DNA of 64,000 nucleotides from Eucommia ulmoides (lineage: Eukaryota; Streptophyta; Magnoliopsida; Garryales; Eucommiaceae): contig CM028326.1 in NCBI GenBank assembly GCA_016647705.1, positions 17,981,901-18,045,900 of the forward strand, in the 5' to 3' direction. The notes beneath the pieces are model-generated. The model was not told the DNA's origin. It did not search any database and saw only the letters and a program-made list of their open reading frames with translations. Of the stretch, positions 36,268-47,079 are shown piece after piece. Positions within the stretch are counted from its first letter, which is position 1. Each line of letters starts with the position of its first letter. The translations under genes and the position numbers were made by a program.

Positions 36268-36760
36268 TGGACATTCTATAACTCCATATTGCCTAGAGAC
36301 CCGATGTCTGACCACTACTTCAAGGATGCTCGATGGGTGGTATGTAATATACAGTGCTTAATTTTCGTACACATTTGTTTGCTAAAAAATCACACAAAAA
36401 TGCTGAAAAAAATCTTATTGTGAATGTTCTATAGAAAACTGTCGTTGAGTTGTTTCTCAACAAACAAATTGACCACGAATGGGGGGATGCTACCATTGAA
36501 CAATGTCTTGGAACGCCACAGCAAAAAGGATCGTAAGTGTCTATAACTACTTTTTATGTACCAACCGTTTTTATGTAAATGTATAAATCAAAATTTCTTT
36601 GCCGTTCACAGGACTGATTATGGTGTGTACGTGATGTATATGATGCTCCAGCATGCCGAGAACAAACTTGTTGCAAAAAAAATAAAAGCAGAAGAGCTTA
36701 AAACGTCCGTAAGACAGTCCTCCATTACTTGTTGAACGATCGGAAACGAACTTGGTCTCT
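32125..36760 (+). pseudogene. MULE-borne Ulp1 (C48)-type protease gene with DUF1985-like N-terminus
   Basis: A multi-exon gene with a probable start at 32125 (MTKKLETQSSPSRKQKNP, donor at 32192) and a long intron 1. N-terminal DUF1985/PMD-like sequence lies at about 33200-33950: FRLGDKSVSMTPLDIQVIFG, then LLCLHLLTTYFFATTGQQVP. A 270-residue acidic and coiled-coil segment follows (34195-35019). The C-terminal Ulp1 domain is in exons near 35863-35979, 36052-36339, 36435-36532 and 36612 onward. The catalytic histidine (YANHWTLLVLD) and glutamine-region GTPQQKGS are visible, but the nucleophile position reads TDYGVYVMYM, tyrosine (TAT, 36619-36621) where DCG is expected. An (AT)n expansion shifts the frame after the histidine, and several stops occur (e.g. 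33418, 33694). Family members remove SUMO-like modifiers or, in VANDAL elements, relate to VANC anti-silencing factors. Confidence 0.75.
36207..36263. repeat. (AT)n microsatellite within the Ulp1 domain
   Basis: About 28 AT repeats lie between the codons for HWTLLVLD and those for KWTFYNSILP. They would encode an Ile-Tyr run and put the downstream sequence out of frame. Confidence 0.92.
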
Positions 36761-37359
36761 TTCAGCTACCAAACTGAGGAAGAAGCATGACGGGTCTCTA
36801 TAAGTGATTGAACAATCAATGGACTTACGGTTTTTGGGTTCCGTTTTGTTGTAGACATTTAGTATGACGGCCACCACATAGGTTTTTTTTGTTGTAGACA
36901 TTTAGTATGACGACTTGTTTTAGATTTAGTTATTTGTACTTAACACGGATTTGGATTTTGGGCTCTATGTGCACATTCACAAGAATACCACCACACACCA
37001 TACCTTCATCACCAAAAATCATATCTGAGTTAGTGAACGTTCATGTGCAACTTGAACATTCAGAATGCACATAGAATAAGACAGCTTTTTGGAAATCTGA
37101 ATGTTCATGTATGGTTGTATTGCATAAGTTTATACTTATGGGTTCGAAAAATTCTGTAATGCAAAAAAACGTAAAAAAACACATGATCACAAGAGAAATT
37201 TGCAAAAAAAATAGGGAATGCTAGATATATACCCATCTTAACAAAAGCAAAATATAAGCATCCATACCCACAAAAAGAAAAAGAAAACAAAAATTGTTCA
37301 AACTTAAAACATATGCTTTCGTAGATTGATGTATCAAAAAATAGACCCAGGTCAGATAA

Positions 37360-38380
37360 TCACTCCGCCATGTCGATGGACGATTCGCTCGGCGCCGGCG
37401 GAGCAAAACCAAGGCCAAGGTAGCTCCTCAGACGCTCGACCTCTTCCTCTAGGTCAGCAACATGTCTGCGAAAGTACTTCACTTCCACCCTCATTTTGTC
37501 AGTCTCGTCACATTTGTCGTGGTACCTCCAGCGTGCCCCGCCCATCCTCCATTGCATCGATCTTGGTAGCTCCATCAGTCTCTTGGCATCCTCGTCCCAC
37601 CGACTAACTTGTGCATCAAACACATCGTTCGCGTTGTTTTGCTGGTTGTCAGCGTGAATGTTTCTCTCGTTATCCATTGTCTAACACACAAAGTCAACCC
37701 ATATGGGTTTGTCAGTCCGAAACATCACGAAAATAGTGTGTGATATTCAACCGCCCACTAAAAAAATCTGAAAAAATATTCATGAATTGGAATTTATAAG
37801 TGGGAGGGGATGAACATTCATACAAGGGGAAAAAAATGTCCCCCCCTAGTTTGCCCGTATTCAAACACACATATTCAAACCATCGAAACCCTGGATGGAA
37901 AAAAAGAGACGTACTAACCATGTGTTCCCATAAATGAAACATGTATCTGTTTGTAAAAAATAGTATACTACATACCACAAATGTGCGGACAAGTAAACGT
38001 GGTTCTTAAAATAGGGCTAAAAAAAACTTAGAACCACCAACCAACAAAAACATCTTACAAAATGTGTTATGATAGTCTGGTCGTAAAAAACCAAAAAGCC
38101 ATATGTGTGCTAACACATGCGAATTGTAGATTAAGAGCGGTAAATAGACTTACCAATTTCTCGTTGTGTTCTCGCCGGTAGAACTTCGAACGTTATTTTA
38201 TGAGGAATGTCAGGTAACTCAAAATCGATCTCTATGTGGGCGTGGATTGGAATGCAGATCGTCATATATATAGATCCATTCCCTTTGGCCTCCGTACCTG
38301 GCTCGATGTTTGGGGTGTGGCGTTCCATTATCCAAAGCACGAAACCGGCGATGTGTGGTGACGCTTCACATAGAGTCATA
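37360..38380 (-). CDS. Possible third MULE gene, two coding-like exons, unidentified
   Basis: Two minus-strand stretches look coding. One (about 38140-38379) contains IAGFVLWIMERHTPNIEPGT and IEIDFELPDIPHKITFEVLP and ends at a strong donor, GTAAGT (near 38145). The other (37360-37677, ATG at 37677) is a 105-residue frame with a coiled coil (VKYFRRHVADLEEEVERLRS). Their exact joining could not be settled: the nearest acceptor does not keep the frame. They lie between the Ulp1-type gene and the transposase, where Mutator and VANDAL elements carry accessory genes. I recognise no family. The hAT insertion at 38568 may have cut off upstream exons. Confidence 0.35.
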
Positions 38381-38567
38381 AATGTTCATTCTAACTCTTT
38401 TCTTATCGATCCACGAAACGACGACTGGCTCATGTCACCAAGGCTAAAATCTGTACGAAAAAATTGGGGAGTTTATAAATGTTAATTTTTTTAAGATGCA
38501 ATAATGAGAAGGGTGAGAAACACTTGAGTTAGTTTTTGTGTATGTTCATATTTGAGTGACTTCCCAG

Positions 38568-41500
38568 CAAGGTTTTAAATCGCAGTATCGTATTACGTAA
38601 CGGTAACGGTCGTGGTGTAACGGTATCGGGAATATCGGCCTGTCCGTAACGGGAATCGGCCGTAACAGGAATCGGCCGTAACGGTCGTGAATTTTTTAAA
38701 ATCACTAGAACATCCCCAAAAACTCAATAAGAGTAATTGTTTCACTTATTTAACAGTTAATAAACACATTATAATAGATATTATGATATTTTAGGGTTAT
38801 ATACAACACAATAAAGACATAAAAAATACAAAAAACCGTTGTACTTAACAATTTTAAAAGAATAAGATGATACACACAATACTTAATAAAAATATATTAC
38901 ACAAACATAATAAAAGAGTAAATTGTACTTTTACATCATATTACAAAAACAATACACTCATATAAAATTATCAATACCAAAACGAATTGCGCGCAGGCTC
39001 TTCATAGTCGGCATCGGCATGATCACCACTCTGATTTTGTTATGCAGCACCATAACCATCAAAGTAGTTAAAGGTGCAATGATCATAAATAGTGTTGCTA
39101 AGACCACTACCATCGGTACCACTAGATTCTGTTTTTTCTTCGTAGTAACCGAAAGTAGAACTCGAACTCTCTTGATGTGGAGGAGGGACACCGTATTGGT
39201 AAGAAGGTGATGGTGGATATGAGTATCCAGTAGCAGGAGGTTGTGGGCATCCTAAAGGACCCATACCCACATAATGTGGTGCCGAAACATATTCCGATGA
39301 AGGATAATAAGGGTAAGGATATGGTTGTGGTTGAGGCCACCGATGATAATTATCCCCTTGATATCCATATCCGTATCCTCCAACTCCAAGCATACCAAAG
39401 CGGTTTGCCATGTCATCATATTCTTCGGAATTTGAGGATTGTGGGTTTGGTCTTCTTCTTGATGATCCAATTGCACTAGAAACAAAATGCCTTCGTGGCT
39501 CACTAATATCCCCACGTGCGACATCGTCTGCAAATCCAGCCATTCCTAACTCTCCATGATATGGCGATCGTCTAGTGTCTCCTCCACTTCCACCATCATC
39601 ACCACTAGACTCTCCACTATGTGGGCTCAAACCACGACCACGATTAGTATCACTTCCATCTCCAGATGGACTATCATTCTGCCAACGTCGAGGTGCTTGG
39701 CTACTGGCAGTAGCGACCTCATCATCGCTTACGTCTAACCATCCAGAGTTGTCCTGATCATCTAGCAATGGTTCTTCTCTCTCTTGAAGCCATGGAGATA
39801 GTGGATCATCTTCCTCAAAGATATAATCCAAGTTTATAGGGTTGAAGTTATCTTCAATTTCACTTTGGCTTAATCTCGTAGCATATCTAATTTTCAACCT
39901 CATATTATAAGCCACGTAAACAAGTTTATTCAGTTTTTGATACTTTAGACGATTTCTCGTCTTTGTATGTATCAAGCTGAATGTGCTCCAATTACGCTCG
40001 CAATTAGAAGACGATGTTGTTTGGCTCAACACTTTAACTGCAATCTCTTGAATTTCAGGGGCAGATGTACCAAAGTGGATCCACCATTCAGCTGTAGAAA
40101 TAATATGAATTAAAACGATACGAAGATTGAGATTCTTATATTAATAGTTAATTGTTCATTGTATTACCCGGATTCGTACGTGTTACTACTTTTTGAGCCA
40201 ATACTGTCCCGAAAGAATGTTTTTTGTCACGAAACGTCATAATCTATATTTAGAACGTAACAAATCAAAAACCCACAAATAAAACACAGAAAACTTAGTA
40301 ACTTGTTAGTCTCTAGTTATTACTTAAAAAAAAAAAAAAGAACTAACTTGATTAATAGCTTGAATTTGTTTATCAATATTCGGCTCCAATCTTTGAATCA
40401 CATTTTGAACTCCCTCCATTACCTCTCTATGGTCAGAAAGTTTACCACCATATTGAAATTGAGGATTTAAAAAATAACTTACATGAATTCAAAACAAAAA
40501 ACACATTTTGTTAAAGGAAGTTTAATTCTAACAAGTAACAAGAGTTTTTAAAATTGAATTTACAATTAGTGAATTACTTACCAGCCGCATGCAAATCATG
40601 GTGTAATTGGAATTGCCATCTTTTGTCGATTATATTCCAATATTTTTTGTAGTAACGACAATTTTTTTCAATGGCCATCTTCGCTTTGTCCATAGCTTCA
40701 GAGACGAATCCCATTGTAGGCTTCTCATCTCCATCAACAAGCCTAAACACCCTCACCAATGGTTCTTGAACTTTTAAAATTTCAATGGCTTTTTTCCAAA
40801 AACCATTGTCGTTCACAATTTTTCTAACTTTTTTTCCACACTTCTCCTTCGCCCATCTTTTGCTTTTCCACTCATCACAATTAAACATATCTTGTAAGGC
40901 ATTCTTATACCTTACAATGTTTTCCAGCATAATGAAATTGGTGGCAAAGCGTGTGATCCCGGGGAATAATAACTCTTTTCCTTCAGTGAATCTCTTCATA
41001 AAATCAAGAACACAACTAGAGTTATAAATGAAGCGTGATATTCTTCTTGCATCATCCAAGACTTTCAGCACATTTGTTTTCTCTCCAATATCTTTCAATA
41101 TCAAATCAAGGCAATGTGCAGCACAACCTGTCCAATATAAATTTGGTCTTTTTAACGTAAGTTTTTTCCCCGCCGCTTTTATTGCAGGCTCATTATCAGT
41201 GACAATTTGGACAATATATTTTTCACTAATTTCATCCACCACCTTGTCCATAAACCCGAAGTAATAATCAGCAGCTCTGTTAACATCGGTGGCATCCACT
41301 GATTTATGAAAAACAGTTCCTCAATTACTATAAATCAAAAAATTGATAATGTGCTTCCGGGTAAGTCCGCTCCATCCATCATACATGATCGTAACGCCCC
41401 TCTCCTCCCAACTTGGTTTATGAGATTCGATCCACTTTCTCAATTCTTCATATTCTCTAGGTAAGAAAACTTCAATCACCTCGTAAGGAGTAGGGACTTT

Positions 41501-43180
41501 CACTCTTTTTCCAACCTCCCTCGCAACATCCAACATTAGCTCAAGCCATGGCGAATTAACGTTTGTTGGCAAACGTGTGTATAACACAAATTGACTAACT
41601 GCGACCCTTAATTTTTTCCTCAACCCTTTTATTACCCTTGTTGAGATCTTTTGTTGTTTGGGGGCTTTGCTACGGTGTAGATCAACATCAATCTCGGCCA
41701 ACCGTGCTTCAGGTAAAGACGAATCAATCCAAGTTTTTTTCGAACTCGATTCACGGACAGTAGAAGATCGTCGAAACATATTAGCAATGCGAGTAGTAGT
41801 GCTTCCCTGCCTAGTGCTTTCACCAACCCCGCTATTACTCCCAGTCTCATATCGGTTGCCTGCATCCCTCCTATATCTCTCCCTATCTTCTTCTTCTCTA
41901 TGCAACCTCATACTTTCTTTTCGTGCATAAGCCATATCCGGATCATCCGAGTTATCATCATCACTCAAATCGTAAGGATCATCTTCATCACGTTGAGAAG
42001 CTCGAATTTGTTCAATCACTTCTTCTCTTTGTTTTCTTTTATTCATTTTTTTCTCCAAGCTACCTTCAAGATGTTTCATCATAAGCGTTCTAACATCGGC
42101 ACTAACACTTTGGCATGGAGCTACTTGACCCTTTTTGGCCGCCACGTGTTGCTTCAATCTAGTTATTCCGCTATTTATCTCTCTACCACAAAATTTACAT
42201 TTTAATTTGTGTCTAGAACCACTAATAGGAATCCCGAATTTCCATCCAATATCATCACTAAGAGGATGTGATCCTTCTTCACCCGATATTGTTAAATTTT
42301 AATTTTCTGTAATTTACATACACAAATTTAATTCATACTATTTACTAAAATTATAATTGAAGCTAATTAACACCACATTAACCATTATATATATATATAT
42401 ATATATATATAATGTGATAAATAATAATGACAAAAAAACAAATTGCTATTAAAATATAAGTTAAAAAATTTTAGGACTAAATTGTAATTGTAAAAAAAGC
42501 TAATTAACAATTTTAGGACTAAATTGTAATTGTAAACAAGTTAATTAACAATTTTAGGACTAAATTGTAAACAAAAATTATTTCTAAACCCCCTAATTAT
42601 ATTCAGCATTTCAGCCATACCCACACACCCAAATCAAACGCGACACTCACACACCCGAATGGAGAGAGAGAGACAAACGGAGCGGAGGTGAGTAGGCGAC
42701 AGAGACGGCGACGAGCTGCAACGCAAAGGAGAGAAGACGTCGCCGGCGACGCGAGAGCTACGTTCGGCGGCGGCGAGCTGTTTCTGTTACGGTTTGGCAA
42801 CACCGCGACGAAAATCTCAATGTTTTACGAGCTCTTTGGATGGATACGGTCTAATTGGTAAGTGTTTTGTTATCTTCTATTAGTTTTTTCTCCTCCTTGC
42901 TCAATTATATGAAGAATCTCTGAAGAAAGCTGAAAAGCTTGAGCTGGCTGTCGGTCTGTGAAGAATTTCTGAAGAAAGCATGTCTTTACAGACCGTAACG
43001 GCCATTACAGTCTCAGTAACGGCTGTAACGGCCCATATCGGCCCGTATCGGGCCGTAACGGCCCGATACGGTGTGATTCAGCCCTAGATTCCGGAATCGG
43101 CCGTGTATCGGTATCGGCCTACCCATTTTCCGGTACAAATCGGCCGTTACGGTACATAACGGCCGATATTTAAAACCCTG
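38568..43180 (-). mobile_element. hAT transposon, 4.6 kb, nested in the MULE
   Basis: The ends CAAGGTTTTAAATCGC and (inverse) CAGGGTTTTAAATATCGG are flanked by a perfect 8-bp target duplication CTTCCCAG (38560-38567 and 43181-43188), the hAT hallmark. Both subterminal regions (about 38585-38695 and 43005-43165) carry clusters of CCGTAACGG, CGGCCGTAACGG and TATCGG words in both orientations, likely transposase-binding sites. The interior encodes a hAT transposase on the minus strand with one visible nonsense change. It is a former autonomous copy of the family that includes 44480-45680. Confidence 0.93.
39040..42295 (-). pseudogene. hAT transposase (BED finger, DUF659, hAT dimerisation), nearly complete
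   Basis: The domain order on the minus strand is complete. A BED-type zinc finger (KLKCKFCGREINSGITRLKQ, then HVAAKKGQVAPC) comes first, then an acidic/charged region. DUF659 follows (YDGWSGLTRKHIINFLIYSN, then VTDNEPAIKAAGK and WTGCAAHCLDLILKDIG), with the catalytic core continuing (FPGITRFATNFIML). Small exons near 40346-40477 (FLNPQFQYGG) and 40170-40254 (FGTVLAQKVV) lead into the C-terminal dimerisation region (SSSNCERNWSTFSLIHTKTR). A long Gly/Tyr/Pro-rich tail ends at 39040. A TGA at 41321-41323, probably from CGA, sits in the N-terminal third, so full-length protein is not made from this copy. The start codon was not resolved. Confidence 0.85.
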
Positions 43181-43188
43181 CTTCCCAG

Positions 43189-43644
43189 TGAAAATTTGTG
43201 TTGAAAAAAAATTGAAATCTAATATCTGTACTTATTTGATGCAAAGTAATTGTGAGAGAGCGTAAGTGCAAACATGTGTTGTTGATGGGTTGCGTGAATA
43301 TTCATGATGACTTTCACCAAAAGCATATCTTTGTTACTCTGTCCGATAAAAATTGGGTGCATGGTCATGATGGCTTCCTTTTTTTTTTTTTGCTAATGTC
43401 AACTGTACATATTCTGCTTAGTTCTGTGGGAATGGAACCCCTTCAAGATAACTAATGTTATTGTGTGGTCAAAACATCCCACTCCACAAAATACATAAGA
43501 AAAATGAAGCTGAAATTAACAATCTGAAAATTTATATAAATCATCTAAGTAGCAATAAAACGAATCAAAAAAGGATGCATTGTCTCGGAAAAAATGCTCC
43601 AAACGTCTATAAAATGAATAAATGAAACAAAATAAATTGAGATG
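43189..43644. other. MULE sequence between the hAT element and the transposase
   Basis: No gene is recognised. It has a T-rich run at 43379-43392 and otherwise ordinary AT-rich DNA. Confidence 0.5.
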
Positions 43645-46600
43645 CTAAATTGGGTCTGTGCACGTCTTTCGATTGTGACGCCCAATCTTTTTGCAACGGC
43701 TGCAACAAATTTCAGCGATCTCGCCCTTGGACGGTATACGCTTCTTCCTGGGACGTCCAAGTTGCTTTTTGGTAATTAGTAGGATGATAAAAGTTTCGTC
43801 TTCTTTCCACACCGGCCTCTCAAGTATCAGGACGCCAAAAATTCCTTCCACGTATGTTTGTCTATAGTAGTCCACTAAGAAGTAAACTTCAATAAATGTA
43901 TGCATGTTCTGGCCGCTCTTCAAAATAGCTGAACACGCATGTGCGCATGGGAAACCGTTGACTTGCCAGCTCAAACATGTGCATGACATGTTCTTCAAGT
44001 CAACCAACACAGACGGGTATGATAGAACTTCGTAAACGTTATTCCCACATTCAATGACCATCCAAGTTCGTCCTAAGCTAATATTTTGTGCAATCATTTC
44101 GTCGCGGCACGGCAAAATAACTCCCACCATCGTCAATGACTCAGCGCATTTGGCTAACATTTGTGCCATTAACTTACATCTGATTTTGTCGATCATCGTT
44201 ATAATTGTCAGGTGTCATAGATCACGAATCCATGCATTGAATGATTCCGCAAGGTTTGATGACATTTCGCCGTACCGTTGGACTTGAAAGAACAGGTTAC
44301 AAAATCTATCCGGCAGGACGTCATGTAATAAAATTTCAACTCGAGCTCTACCCTCGGCCTTCAGGGCATCAAGCATTTCGTTGTATTTGTCAAATGTCAT
44401 GGCATATGCCATTTTTGTAAATTTGAAGACCAAGCTCTCTTTCAATCCTTGCTTCATTCCGGTTAACTTGTCCTTCAGGCAAGGTTTTAAATCCCGGTAT
44501 CGGGTTACGGAACGATAACAGTCGCGGTGTAACGGTATCGGGAGTATCGGCTTGTCCGTAACGGGAATCGGCCGTAACGGTCGTGAATTTATTAAAATCA
44601 CCAGAATATCCTCAAAAACTCAATAAGAGTAATTTTTTTACTCATTTAACCTTTAATAAACACATTATAATAGGTATTATGACATTTTAGGGTTATATAC
44701 AACACAATAAAGACAAAAAAAAAGACGAAAAACCGTCGTACTTAACAATCTTAAAAGAATAAGATGATGCACAAAATACTTAATAAAAATATATTACACA
44801 AACATAATAAAAGAGTAAAATATACTTCTACATCATATTACAAAAACAATACACTCATATAAAATTATCAATACCAAAACGAATTGCGCTCAGGCTCTTC
44901 ATAGTCGGCGTCGGCATAATTCATACTATTTACTAAAATCATAATTAAAACTAATTAATACTAAATTAACCATTATATATATAGTTATACATATAATGTC
45001 ATAAATAATAATGACAAAAAAAATGCTATAAAAATAAAAGTTAGAAAATTTTAGGACTAAATTATAAACAAGTCATTTATCATTTTATAAATCAATATTA
45101 TTTCCAAACCCCCTCAATTATCAACCAAACACACCCATGACCCACCCAAATCAACCGACACACTCACTCACACGCCCAAATGAGATGGAGAGAGAGAGAG
45201 AGAGACGAACGGAGTGAGGCGAAGACGAGGAGCTGCGACGCGACGGAGAGAGCTGCGACTGTGATGTCTCCGGCAACAGCGAGAGCTATGTTTGGCGACG
45301 AATTGTTTCTGTTAGGGTTTGGCGACGCCGCGATTAATATCAGCTCTTTGATTTTCTGCTAATTGGTAAGTTTTTTTTTGTCTTCTACTATTTTTTTCTT
45401 CACCTCTGCTCAATTATATGGAAGATTCTCTGAAGAAAGCTGAAAAACTAGAGCTCACATGGGTGTTGGACCTAAAAATAGAGCTGTAACGGCCGTAACG
45501 GCTATAACGGCTGTAACGGCCTCAGTAACGGCCGTTACAGCACCGTATCGGTCCGTAACAGCCCGATACGGTGCGAATCGTCCCTAGACTCCGAAATCGG
45601 CTGTGTAACGGTATCGGAGGGTTCGATTTCCGATACGAATCGGCCGTTACGGTATGTAACGGCCGATATTTAAAACCTTGCCTTCAGGTGATTGAGGTAG
45701 AATGCGTGGAAACAGTTTGGGAACATTCTCCCCACACCATCGATGATTCCGTTGTGTCTGTCTGATATGAATGTTAACACTTGTTCGTGCGAAACAATTA
45801 TGGATAAATTGGTTAAGAACCACCGCCAATTGTCGTCGTTCTCCGTATCTACGACCGAAAACACAATCGGGAACATTTCTGTGAATACCAACAAATCGTC
45901 AAAGTTATGTATTAGACTGTCGCCAAAAAATGCAGAAAAGAAACTAAATATATTTTACATTGGTTTATCATTTTAATTACCATTTGCTCTTTCTTTTGCA
46001 TTCGCTGCCAACAGACATTCCTTGTACCAACCACATAGGAAGGTCCCATCCAGAAAAATCATGGGGCAGCAATTGTTGAAACCTTTAATGCTAGCGTTAA
46101 ATGCAATAAAAATTCTCTTAAAGTGACCCGTTTCTTTGTCATAATCTAGAACAAAATGACTCCCTGGGTTCATACAAGCATCGATGTACCATCAGACTTG
46201 GTCGTATGAAAATTTGTAATCCCCGTATAACTCATTCCGGGCTTTCTCAACGCCGTTTCACGCAATGTGGTATGGGATATCAATCCTGTAATCATTCTTA
46301 AACGCATGAACGACATCAATGGGGATAACATCAAGTGTGTTTCTCACCAAATCAACCAAGCAAGACTTCACAACATTTGAATTCATGTTTGCGTTCAGGG
46401 CCGACATATAAACAGCCCCGCATGAATGTACATTGTTGAACTTCCATATGTAGAAAAACTCATTGCTCTCATCCACCCTCCCGTGTACTTCCCATTCGCA
46501 CCCTATTTCTTCATTTCGTGAACATTCTGCCGTGACTCTCTTTTTATCGTTTTTCTTCAATTTGAAGGTAAAACCTCCATTAACAGCAAACTTCCTAAGA

Positions 46601-47079
46601 ATTTCCCTAAATTCGGGAACCCCACCCATAAAAATTTGTCCCACCTCTTTGATGCCTTCACCCCATCAATCCGACAACAATGTTTTTTGTGACAACGGAC
46701 AAAAAATCGACAACAAATCATGATCTCTCAATTCGTCTCCTCCGTTGCCCCAACACGTTGATGGCTCAATTGTCATTATGGGTCCATTGCCATCCGATCC
46801 ACTCCCGCTGCCACACACTTTGATGTTGACACAGATGTATTCGAACTTCAAAATCCGAGAAATTCTATAGACAACTTCAAAGTCGGCTTCGGATGACAGT
46901 ATATACTTGTCGTGTCCAGTGATGGAATAGTATAGCTCAAAAGTGTCACGCCTCAGTATCTCCCACCTCGCTATTATTTTTTGAACCAACATGTCAAACG
47001 TGACATAATCCGCACGTTTAATTCCGTATGAATACCCATCAAGCTTGCACATCAACACTAGTTTGTATGCCATATCCAT
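43645..47079 (-). pseudogene. MULE transposase (MuDR/MURA type) interrupted by a hAT element
   Basis: The domain order on the minus strand is: an N-terminal region (46666-47079); the MuDR DNA-binding domain (46258-46644; FTFKLKKNDKKRVTAECS, GCEWEVHGRV, VHSC); the DDE core with CPMIFLDGTFLCGWYKECLL (first D), SVVDTENDDNWRWFLTNL and LTFISDRHNGII (second D) down to 45689; and, after the 1.2-kb hAT insertion, YGEMSSNLAESFNAWIRDL (E). It ends with a SWIM zinc finger CTCLSWQVNGFPCAHA (near 43960) and a C-terminal zinc-knuckle-like ICCSRCKKIGRHNRKTC. Stops near 46664, 46256 and 44213 and the insertion destroy the frame. The intact enzyme would cut and paste the element by binding its ends. Confidence 0.88.
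44480..45680. mobile_element. Non-autonomous hAT element, 1.2 kb, in the MULE transposase
   Basis: The ends CAAGGTTTTAAATCCCGG and (inverse) CAAGGTTTTAAATATCGG carry a perfect 8-bp target duplication CCTTCAGG (44472-44479 and 45681-45688). The first 440 bp match 38568-39010, including the last codons of the transposase gene, and the last 700 bp match the other end of that element. It is therefore an internal-deletion derivative of the 4.6-kb hAT. The same CCGTAACGG-type clusters occupy both subterminal regions. Confidence 0.93.

Noticed and set aside
41658-42205. Plus-strand frames opposite the hAT transposase
   Set aside because: Antisense shadows; the minus strand carries the BED and DUF659 motifs.
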